From NCBI GenBank assembly GCA_004555425.1, contig SFID01000090.1, positions 1 through 11,150 of the forward strand: a stretch of DNA of 11,150 nt, in the 5' to 3' direction. Shown in pieces: positions 6,221 to 11,150 of this stretch (position 1 is the first letter of the stretch; each line of letters starts with the position of its first letter). Origin of the DNA: Bacteroidales bacterium. GTDB taxonomy: Bacteria > Bacteroidota > Bacteroidia > Bacteroidales > Bacteroidaceae. Both the position numbers and the translations under genes were made by a program. Below the pieces are notes generated by a model. It saw only the letters and a program-made list of their open reading frames with translations. It made no database searches and had not been told where the DNA came from.

Positions 6221-6386
6221 AAGGTTTTTCCTGTTTATCGCCTTGAAGAGGATGACAGCCTTCTGAAAGAAGGTGGTGTTAGGCTTTCGCTTTGGGCGTT
6301 AAGAGCTTGCTCTTATAAGACCAAAGCGAAAGCCTAACACCAGGGCTCTGCCCCATCCTCTTCAAGGGGTTTTTCTTGTTTTTGTT
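6221..6386 (+). repeat. Cloverleaf-forming element, copy 2
   Basis: The closing stem CCTTGAAGAGGATG (6241-6254) pairs perfectly with 6354-6367. It encloses hairpin CCTTCT-GAA-AGAAGG (6259-6273), then a long arm of 22 perfect pairs (6274-6295 with 6321-6342) topped by TAAGAGC-TT-GCTCTTA (6300-6315), then GGGC-TCT-GCCC (6343-6353). The three arms follow each other without gaps; only ACAG (6255-6258) is unpaired at the junction. The left flank GGTTTTTCCTGTTTATCG and right flank GGTTTTTCTTGTTTTTGTT match copy 1 in reverse complement. The left flank begins 3 bp after the stop codon of the GxxExxY gene. The T-rich right side could also terminate transcription. Pairing was read directly; identity is unknown. 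Confidence 0.75.
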
Positions 6387-6396
6387 ATTCATAACA

Positions 6397-6463
6397 TTGC
6401 ATTGAGAACAAACACCATACTCACGTCACAATCTTTGGGCGAGCAACGTGCGGTACATTGCCC
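6397..6463 (+). repeat. GAGAACAAACACC / GCAACGTGCGGTAC repeat, copy A
   Basis: The block contains TTGAGAACAAACACCATACT (6402-6421) and then GAGCAACGTGCGGTACATTG (6441-6460), the latter framed by GGGC (6437-6440) and GCCC (6460-6463). Both motifs recur near 7733-7792 (inverted) and 7964-8022. This identifies an interspersed repeat family of this genome. Confidence 0.65.
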
Positions 6464-6488
6464 TTCCTCTGAGCCGACTATCGAGCTA

Positions 6489-6587
6489 GCAGCCAAAGGC
6501 TGCGATGAAACTAGGTCGCGCAGCGACCGTTGAAACCTGAAACTAGAAACCCAAAGGGTTTCGTTGAAACTAGCAGCCTCTGGCTGC
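6489..6587 (+). repeat. Array of four small hairpins with TGAAACTAG linkers
   Basis: Four perfect hairpins, all with 3-nt loops, follow each other: GCAGCC-AAA-GGCTGC (6489-6503), GGTCGC-GCA-GCGACC (6514-6528), GAAACCC-AAA-GGGTTTC (6546-6562) and GCAGCC-TCT-GGCTGC (6573-6587). Linkers are GATGAAACTAG, GTTGAAACCTGAAACTAG and GTTGAAACTAG, each ending in the first G of the next stem. The arms change while pairing is kept and the linker stays constant. The array ends 16 bp before the cdsA start. The related array at 1821-1893 ends just before the lipoprotein start. Confidence 0.8.
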
Positions 6588-6603
6588 ATAATTCCACTCC
6601 CCC

Positions 6604-7464
6604 ATGTCCAACCTAATCCAGCGCAGCATAACGGGCGCACTCTTCATCATCGTTATGGTCGGCTGCATCGTGGCCAGCCCCCTCACCTTCATCCTCCTCT
6701 TCGCCGCCATCACGGGTTTGGCTGTTTGGGAGTTCTCCACCATTGTCAATCGGCAGGCGGGGGCAGACGTCAATCGCCTTATCAATACGACGAGTTGCGT
6801 CTATCTCTTTCTCGTTTTCGCCTACACGTGTTCGCCCCTTTGCGGCGGGCATCCGCTGATAGCCTTCACGCCGCTGCTTATCACCGTGCTGTTTCTGCTC
6901 ATCAGCGAACTATACCTGCAGCACAACGACCCGCTGAAGAGTTGGGCCTACGCCTTTGCCTCCCACCTCTATGTCGCCCTGCCCTTCGCCTTGCTCAATC
7001 TGTTGGCCTTCACCTACAATCCCATGACCAACCAGTGGGACCACACGTGGCAGTACCCCCTCGCCCTCTTCATCTTCCTCTGGGCCAACGATACGGGAGC
7101 CTATTGCGTGGGTAGCCTCCTGAGCAAGCGTTTCCCCGCCAAACTCTTCGAGCGCATCTCGCCCAAGAAATCGTGGGTCGGCAGCATCGGTGGCGGCCTG
7201 CTCTGCCTTGGCGTCGGTGTTCTTCTGTGGTACTGCTTTTCCGCCTCCTCCCACCTCAGCCTCCTGCAATGGATGGGCTTCGCCCTCGTCGTTTGCATCT
7301 TTGGCACCTGGGGCGACCTCGTCGAGAGCCTCCTCAAGCGCCAACTTGGCATCAAGGACAGCGGAAATATCCTCCCCGGCCACGGCGGCATGCTCGACCG
7401 CTTCGACAGCGCGCTCTTGGCAATTCCCGCCAGCATCGTCTATTTCTACACGATTGGCCTCTAG
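6604..7464 (+). CDS. cdsA: Phosphatidate cytidylyltransferase (CDP-diacylglycerol synthase)
   Basis: CdsA makes CDP-diacylglycerol from CTP and phosphatidic acid in the inner membrane, the branch point to phosphatidylethanolamine and other phospholipids. The 286-residue product has about eight hydrophobic segments and the conserved NDTGAY (162-167). Near the C-terminus is the family signature, SLLKR (242-246), then KDSGNILPGHGGMLDRFDS (251-269), with every signature position kept. The length is normal. The ATG at 6604 gives a typical N-terminus (MSNLIQRSITGALF). In related genomes cdsA commonly follows ftsH directly; here repeats and an accessory gene separate them, so it probably depends on a promoter inside the island or on readthrough. 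I could not place such a promoter. A hairpin array abuts its start region. Confidence 0.97.
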   Translation: MSNLIQRSITGALFIIVMVGCIVASPLTFILLFAAITGLAVWEFSTIVNRQAGADVNRLINTTSCVYLFLVFAYTCSPLCGGHPLIAFTPLLITVLFLLISELYLQHNDPLKSWAYAFASHLYVALPFALLNLLAFTYNPMTNQWDHTWQYPLALFIFLWANDTGAYCVGSLLSKRFPAKLFERISPKKSWVGSIGGGLLCLGVGVLLWYCFSASSHLSLLQWMGFALVVCIFGTWGDLVESLLKRQLGIKDSGNILPGHGGMLDRFDSALLAIPASIVYFYTIGL

Positions 7465-7529
7465 GAAAAGGAAAAAATCAGAGAAAATCAGAGAAATTTC
7501 GAAAAAACAGAAAAAAAGTAGAAAAATAT

Positions 7530-7560
7530 TTTGGAGGTAACGAAAAAGTCATTACCTTTG
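7530..7560 (+). promoter_or_regulatory. Bacteroidetes-type promoter for tRNA-Gln
   Basis: TTTG (7530-7533), a 19-bp spacer and TACCTTTG (7553-7560) match the -33/-7 consensus exactly. Transcription would start near 7566-7569, leaving about 35 nt before the tRNA. The leader can form a hairpin, GTAATCA (7566-7572) with TGATTAC (7584-7590). Upstream at 7474-7493 is a tandem AAAATCAGAG pair in an A-rich stretch. Confidence 0.85.
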
Positions 7561-7600
7561 CACCCGTAATCAAGAGGGAATCCTGATTACACAGACAGTT

Positions 7601-7672
7601 TGGGGTATGGTGTAATTGGCAACACTACAGATTCTGGTCCTGTCTTTCCTGGTTCGAGTCCGGGTACCCCAA
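7601..7672 (+). tRNA. tRNA-Gln (anticodon CUG)
   Basis: The 72-nt sequence folds as a full cloverleaf. The acceptor stem is TGGGGTA with TACCCCA (7601-7607, 7665-7671). The D stem is GTGT/ACAC. The anticodon arm spans 7627-7643 with loop TTCTGGT, so the anticodon is CTG at 7634-7636. A 4-nt variable loop is followed by a T arm with loop TTCGAGT. The U1-A72 pair is typical of glutamine tRNAs. The discriminator is A7672 and CCA is not encoded. The last anticodon-stem pair is A31-C39, a mismatch. It reads CAG codons and stands alone with its own promoter and terminator. Confidence 0.95.
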
Positions 7673-7675
7673 CAC

Positions 7676-7713
7676 AAAGCGATGATTGATTCACCTCAAT
7701 CATCGCTTTTTTT
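7676..7713 (+). terminator. Intrinsic terminator of tRNA-Gln
   Basis: AAAGCGATGATTGA (7676-7689) pairs perfectly with TCAATCATCGCTTT (7696-7709) around the loop TTCACC, and the T run continues to 7713. It starts 4 bp after the tRNA. Confidence 0.9.
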
Positions 7714-7732
7714 GTATTCATTCGGATTCTTC

Positions 7733-7795
7733 GGAGTAAGGTGTTTGTTCTCATTGCAAGGCAATGTACCGCACGTTGCTTGCAACGTGTGGCTC
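7733..7795 (-). repeat. GAGAACAAACACC / GCAACGTG repeat, copy B
   Basis: In reverse complement it carries GCAATGAGAACAAACACC, the same block as copies A and C. Next to it is the near-perfect palindrome CCGCACGTTGC-TT-GCAACGTGTGG (7769-7792), with one G-T pair. It lies in a gene-free region directly after the tRNA terminator. Confidence 0.65.
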
Positions 7796-7857
7796 CGCGT
7801 AAATGGAATACAGTAGTATGTATTTTTCATAGGTAAAACCATCTGTAATTCCGCTGA

Positions 7858-7938
7858 GCCACACGTTGCGAGCAACGTGCGGTACATTCATTTCCGCTGG
7901 AAACAAACTCCTCACAGCAACGTGTGGCCCAGCGGAAA
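7858..7938 (-). repeat. GCAACGTG repeat copies D and E with an inverted repeat
   Basis: Copy D, CCACACGTTGC-GA-GCAACGTGCGG (7859-7882), is the reverse complement of the copy B palindrome apart from the spacer; similarity continues into GGCTCAGCGGAAT beside it. Copy E has GCAACGTGTGGC at 7917-7928. TTTCCGCTGG (7891-7900) pairs perfectly with CCAGCGGAAA (7929-7938), framing copy E. Copies B and D could pair as a larger hairpin. Confidence 0.6.
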
Positions 7939-7963
7939 GGATACCTATTATATATATGGTATA

Positions 7964-8022
7964 TGCAATGAGAACAAACACCTTACTCACACGCCCTCGA
8001 GTAACGTGCGGTACGTTACTCG
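7964..8022 (+). repeat. GAGAACAAACACC / GTAACGTGCGGTAC repeat, copy C
   Basis: TGCAATGAGAACAAACACCT begins at 7964 and matches copies A and B. It is followed by CGAGTAACGT-GCGGT-ACGTTACTCG (7998-8022), a perfect 10-bp palindrome built on the same GTGCGGTAC core. A lone GCAACGTGC is also present at 8049-8057. Confidence 0.65.
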
Positions 8023-8183
8023 CCTCGGAGTACAACCTACCCGCACCAGCAACGTGCAGACATTCCCTCATTCCTCCTTCGAGAATACATTCAAGACGAG
8101 GCTTAAACGGCAAAATACTTACCCGAAGTTGTCAAAAAGGGGGATGAAATAGTTTCTTCATTACTTTTTCACGGATCTCGCGG
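8023..8183. other. Rest of the gene-free region before the surface protein
   Basis: No convincing gene is present. Short open frames cross the repeats in several phases but show no domain, codon pattern or start context. Confidence 0.4.
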
Positions 8184-8217
8184 TTTTACCTCACAGAGTT
8201 TCAGTACTTTTGTACTG
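8184..8217 (+). promoter_or_regulatory. Possible promoter with overlapping dyad for the surface protein
   Basis: TACTTTTG (8205-8212) matches the -7 consensus TAnnTTTG, with TTTT (8184-8187) 17 bp upstream as a weak -33. The -7 box lies inside the palindrome CAGTAC-TTTT-GTACTG (8202-8217), which could bind a regulator. Transcription would begin near 8218-8222, giving a leader of about 195 nt. Confidence 0.5.
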
Positions 8218-8219
8218 CA

Positions 8220-8416
8220 AAAGAGAAAGGGGACTAGACAGTGGCTTCCGCCGCTGCCCCGTTTTGAGTTTGCCACTCCCTGCATTTAGCGTTTCGCCCT
8301 TTGCCAAACGCTCCCTGTCCGCAGTGCGCTCCGCCTTTGCGCGCCCCCACAGAACGGCCTCCCCTCCTCCCCCACAAGCAACCAAACATTTAATTAACAA
8401 ATAACCAAAAACAATT
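8220..8416 (+). promoter_or_regulatory. Long structured leader of the surface protein gene
   Basis: Two hairpins are visible: AGTGGC (8240-8245) with GCCACT (8272-8277), and AGCGTTT (8288-8294) with AAACGCT (8306-8312). The middle is C-rich. The last 25 bases are AT-rich, favouring translation initiation. No known riboswitch was recognised. Confidence 0.35.
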
Positions 8417-10390
8417 ATGAAAAAAACAATCTCACAACGTTTCTTTCTATCCCTATGCCTGATGATTGTCGGGTGCTTGTGGGGTAGCGCAGCCTGGGCT
8501 GAGACGGTAACGTATCAGCATGTATTTAATAAAATGCCTAGCACTGGTAAGAACGTTACACTATCTAACGTTGCTTGGAATATTTCGGCTACGAACCTAA
8601 ACAACTATAATAGCCAGAATTATGCAGGCGTACAAATTGGTGCTAAAGGTGCAAATGGTCAAATCACTTTAACATCCTCCTCCGATTGGAACTATAATGG
8701 CAAAACGAAAATCACAGAAGTCCGCCTATGGCTGAATTTGGGTGGAACTTCCGTTACACCTACTGTTACAATCGGTGGTAAAGCTGCCACGTCAGATGGC
8801 ACAAAAGTTGTAAAGAATAGTTCAGCAGGAGCGGACTGGAAAAAAACATCCAAAGTTACATTTACGCCTGCTGCCAATGGCAACACGGGCGCCATCGTAA
8901 TTGATGTTAAGTCCGTAAATGCTGGATATATTTGTGCCCTTGAAATTGATTGCGAGGAAGCAGGCCCTACCCTTGTTGTTTCTTCTAATTCGATTACTTT
9001 TGGTAACGTTGTAAAAGAAAGTTCCAAAGAGCAGAGTTTAACCATCAGCGGCACTAGCCTAACTGCCAATGCGGACCTTACAATCACAGGAACTGACGCC
9101 GCAATGTTTAGCGTAAGCACAACCACAATCACTGCTACTGACGGCAATATCGCACCAAAAGACGTAACGGTCACTTACACTCCGACTGTTACAGGCGACC
9201 ATTCCGCTACGCTGAACATTTCCTCGGGCAATTTAATCAAAAAGGTTACCCTCACGGGTACTGGCTTTGTCCCCCACTATATCAGTGCCACTACCTACTA
9301 CAAGAAGATTACTTCTAGCGATGAACTTGTGGACGGCGGTCAGTATGTGATTGTCTATACCGAGGGCAAGAGGGGTCTGAAGGCTGACGCAAGCAATGTA
9401 AGCGATGCTACTCCTGCCGACGTTGCCTTTGAGGGCAACGGAACGATTAGCACGGCTAATGCCGCTGCTATGACGGAAATCACGTTTGAGCATAATGCAG
9501 GTGCCAACTATTATCTGAGTATTGGCAATAGTAAATATATTAAGGCCGTGAGTTCAACCAAAACTGATCTGAATGTAGCCACGGGCAAGGATAATAATGC
9601 CCTCTGGACAATTGACTTTGATGCCGAAGGTAATGTTGAGATTACCTCTGTTGCTTATAAGACTCGCGGAATCTTTTACAAAACCACTAATTCCTTCAAG
9701 AATTACGCAATAAAAAACCGCGGTGATGCAGGATACCCCGCCATCCAACTCTACCAGAAGGTAGGCGAAATGCCTATAGCAAAGGCCACTGGCTATGTTT
9801 CCACCTACGTGGCAGACTTTGCCTACGTCATGCCGAAGCACATCACGGGCCATACGGTAAAATTGGCAGAGAAGCAGGGTGTCATCAGCACTGAAAAGGT
9901 ATTCAGCGCTGGCGAAGAAGTACCTGCCCTCACGCCGCTGCTCATCAAGAGCGATGAAGACTATGATGCCGAGGAGGCCAGCAGAAACTACAACCCCGCT
10001 GTGCTCAACAAGACGGTGGATGCCTACACTGGCGAAAATATGCTGGAGTACCGACGCACCGCAGAAAACTTGACGAATACCATGAAGGACGTGAGCGTCT
10101 ATTACTACAAACTGGCCATCAAGAACGACATCGTTGGTTTCTACTGGGGCGAAGATAATGGTGCTGCCTTCACAATGACGAAGCCCTCCACCGCTTACCT
10201 AACCGTTCCCCAAAGCATATCCGTACAGGGATTCGTGCTCAACCTCGAAGAGGGCGAAACCACGGGTATCGCTACGGTAGTAACGAACGAGGACGCACCC
10301 ATCTACAACCTCCAAGGTATCCGCATGAACGGCAAGAACCTGCCCAAGGGTATCTACATCCAAGGTGGCAAGAAATTCATGGTTAAGTAA
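8417..10390 (+). CDS. Secreted multidomain surface protein with type IX-like C-terminal tail
   Basis: The 657-residue product has a Sec signal peptide ending near Ala28 (LMIVGCLWGSAAWA). Residues 30-180 look like a galactose-binding-type beta sandwich (ITEVRLWLNLGG, TVTIGGKA, and a closing YICALEIDCE strand). Residues 185-284 resemble an Ig-like choice-of-anchor/HYDIN-type domain (LVVSSNSITFGNV ... DVTVTYTPTVTGDHSATLNI). Residues 290-448 form a module seen in Bacteroidetes exported proteins (YYKKITSSDELVDGGQYVIV). Residues 455-610 match the module that often precedes sorting tails in Prevotella (STYVADFAYVMP, PALTPLLIK, VGFYWGEDNGA). The end, IYNLQGIRMNGKNLPKGIYI then GGKKFMVK, fits a type IX sorting domain. 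No catalytic motif is seen, so adhesion or glycan binding is the best guess. The first half uses more AT-rich codons than the last third. A 56-residue gene follows 23 bp later. Confidence 0.85.
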   Translation: MKKTISQRFFLSLCLMIVGCLWGSAAWAETVTYQHVFNKMPSTGKNVTLSNVAWNISATNLNNYNSQNYAGVQIGAKGANGQITLTSSSDWNYNGKTKITEVRLWLNLGGTSVTPTVTIGGKAATSDGTKVVKNSSAGADWKKTSKVTFTPAANGNTGAIVIDVKSVNAGYICALEIDCEEAGPTLVVSSNSITFGNVVKESSKEQSLTISGTSLTANADLTITGTDAAMFSVSTTTITATDGNIAPKDVTVTYTPTVTGDHSATLNISSGNLIKKVTLTGTGFVPHYISATTYYKKITSSDELVDGGQYVIVYTEGKRGLKADASNVSDATPADVAFEGNGTISTANAAAMTEITFEHNAGANYYLSIGNSKYIKAVSSTKTDLNVATGKDNNALWTIDFDAEGNVEITSVAYKTRGIFYKTTNSFKNYAIKNRGDAGYPAIQLYQKVGEMPIAKATGYVSTYVADFAYVMPKHITGHTVKLAEKQGVISTEKVFSAGEEVPALTPLLIKSDEDYDAEEASRNYNPAVLNKTVDAYTGENMLEYRRTAENLTNTMKDVSVYYYKLAIKNDIVGFYWGEDNGAAFTMTKPSTAYLTVPQSISVQGFVLNLEEGETTGIATVVTNEDAPIYNLQGIRMNGKNLPKGIYIQGGKKFMVK

Positions 10391-10413
10391 ACACTTTAAA
10401 CGAACAGACTACA

Positions 10414-10584
10414 ATGAAGAAATATATTCAACCCGCCATCTACGTCTTTGAAATCAAGATGGAAAGCGCCCTGCTGGGTGGCTCAAATATTCCACAAACG
10501 AGCACCACTCCCGAGGTGGAAGCATCAGAGGAATATACCCACCACAAAATCTGGGACAACACCGCTTGGCCGTACGAGGAGTAA
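10414..10584 (+). CDS. 56-residue peptide with GG motif, following the surface protein
   Basis: ATG 10414 to TAA 10582 encodes MKKYIQPAIYVFEIKMES, then ALLGG at 19-23, then an acidic tail ending WDNTAWPYEE. The MKKYxxPxIxxxxI(x)ME start is one I associate with many short, mostly unnamed Bacteroidales peptides. LLGG after a hydrophobic-charged leader resembles the double-glycine site cut by C39 peptidase transporters, leaving a 33-residue acidic, aromatic-ended product. No transporter or modifying enzyme is in the window, so peptide maturation is inference only. The 23-bp gap from the surface protein stop and the terminator just downstream argue for one transcript. The coding call rests on start context and family resemblance. 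Confidence 0.65.
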   Translation: MKKYIQPAIYVFEIKMESALLGGSNIPQTSTTPEVEASEEYTHHKIWDNTAWPYEE

Positions 10585-10618
10585 ACCACTCCCCCATCCC
10601 GGCCCCTCACAAATAGTT

Positions 10619-10651
10619 GGCCGCGCCCTCTCCCCCAGGGCGCGGCCTTTT
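10619..10651 (+). terminator. Strong GC-rich intrinsic terminator
   Basis: GGCCGCGCCCT (10619-10629) pairs perfectly with AGGGCGCGGCC (10637-10647) and is followed by four T. It ends the surface protein-peptide transcript. Confidence 0.88.
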
Positions 10652-10906
10652 CGTGTGTATCGCCTTGTGGCTGATGCCCTTTTTGTGGGGTTTGAACAGG
10701 GCGTGCGATACGTGGTCTTCCCAACGAGAGAGAATCGGAAGAAGCAAAAGAATCCGTCGGCAGATAGTAAGTACTCAGGTCAAAGTGATGAAGAGTTGTT
10801 ACAAAAAAACTGTGGCCACTGATAAAACAAAAACCTAAAAAAACGTAACTACTCAGGTCGTTCTAGATTGCGAGGCAACGTGCGGTCCTTCGGTTTGCGG
10901 TATTTA
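10652..10906. other. Intergenic region with short repeats, no visible gene
   Basis: Reading frames here begin upstream in other genes or lack any recognisable feature. GTAAGTACTCAGGTC (10767-10781) and GTAACTACTCAGGTC (10845-10859) are direct repeats 78 bp apart with one mismatch. One further GCAACGTGCGGT copy of the dispersed motif lies at 10875-10886. Confidence 0.45.
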
Positions 10907-10993
10907 TTTTAACACGAATCTTACGAATCTTTCTAATTGCGCGGGGTTAAACTTCAACAAGGAAACAATTCGATTCGTGTTTCTTTTAACACG
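10907..10993 (-). repeat. Inverted unit of the 78-bp repeat family
   Basis: In reverse complement it reads CGTGTTAAAAGAAACACGAA, then TCGAATTG, a diverged middle and ACCCCGCGCAATTAG, then ends GATTCGTGTTAAAA. It therefore contains the same blocks as the two direct units that follow. It has an extra AAGATTCGT-like segment near its end and a diverged middle. Confidence 0.7.
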
Positions 10994-10996
10994 CCC

Positions 10997-11150
10997 ACTT
11001 GGAGGTTGTACCCCGCGCGATTAGTAAGATTAGAAAAATTCGTGTTAAAAGAAACACGAATCGAATTGTCTCCTACTTGGAGGTGCTACCCCGCGCGATT
11101 AGTAAGATTAGAAAGATTCGTGTTAAAAGAAACACGAATCGAATTGCCGC
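10997..11150 (+). repeat. Tandem direct repeat, 78-bp period, running off the window
   Basis: Unit 1 is 10997-11074 and unit 2 begins at 11075 and is cut by the window end. Each starts ACTTGGAGGT, continues with TACCCCGCGCGATTAGTAAG, then the hairpin ATTCGTGTT-AAAAGA-AACACGAAT (11038-11061; 10 pairs in unit 2 at 11115-11140), then CGAATTG. Units differ at only a few positions, so duplication is recent or the sequence is kept. No gene overlaps it. Confidence 0.85.

Noticed and set aside
6241..6367. Integron attC or IS200/IS605 end
   Set aside because: No integrase or Y1 transposase nearby, no attC core sites, and the three-armed closed stem does not match either type.
6221..6386. Plain transcription terminator for the GxxExxY gene
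   Set aside because: The structure is far larger than needed, has three arms, and an inverted relative lies upstream of the gene; it may still terminate transcription as a side effect.
7616..8152. Short open frames over tRNA-Gln and the repeat region
   Set aside because: They cross the tRNA, the terminator and palindromic repeats in several phases and show no recognisable protein sequence.
10448..10838. Open frames of 73-124 codons after the peptide gene
   Set aside because: They overlap the peptide gene and the strong terminator in another frame and lack any feature of a protein.

Overview
The window comes from a member of the Bacteroidales, most likely Prevotella or a close relative. The main evidence is: two good promoters of the Bacteroidetes type (TTTG or near match, 19 bp, TAnnTTTG) ahead of rsfS and the tRNA; no Shine-Dalgarno pattern at the starts; a lipoprotein with a short acidic stretch after its cysteine; a secreted multidomain protein ending in a tail like a type IX secretion sorting domain; and the gene order rsfS-ftsH-cdsA. 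All confident genes lie on the + strand.

Layout. Bases 1-94 read on the - strand like the 5' end of a group II intron that starts just past a strong terminator hairpin (98-138). dnaA follows (413-1783), with a 10-codon leader reading frame overlapping its start. Next come an array of small hairpins (1821-1893), a small FN3-like lipoprotein (1899-2273), a decayed RhuM-like gene (2324-2568, with an unclear reading frame after it) and a terminator (2829-2874). A TACCTTTG promoter then drives rsfS and ftsH, 7 bp apart. Past ftsH a 1.15-kb island separates it from cdsA. After cdsA come a promoter, tRNA-Gln(CUG) and its terminator, about 450 bp of gene-free repeats, a secreted surface protein (8417-10390), a 56-residue peptide gene (10414-10584) and a terminator. 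The window ends inside a repeat with a 78-bp period.

The most interesting part is the ftsH-cdsA island. It holds a GxxExxY-family gene (5768-6217) flanked by two inverted copies of a structured element. Each copy can fold into a cloverleaf: a closing stem of about 14-16 bp around three side hairpins, packed almost without unpaired bases. The stem sequences differ between copies while pairing is kept, but the T-rich flanks, the CCTTG/CAAGG stem base and the apical GAGCTTGCTC are shared. I do not recognise this element. The copies bracket a small nuclease-fold gene and split what is usually a contiguous gene pair, so the unit looks like a small transposable or structured element.

Two other repeat families fill the gaps. 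One is arrays of tiny hairpins with mostly 3-nt loops and changing arms, joined by a constant TGAAACYAG linker, each ending just upstream of a start codon (1899 and 6604). The other is a GCAACGTGYGG motif, often palindromic and linked to GAGAACAAACACC. The core genes cover replication initiation (DnaA), ribosome silencing (RsfS), membrane proteolysis (FtsH) and phospholipid synthesis (CdsA). The surface protein and the peptide after it look like a co-transcribed export module.
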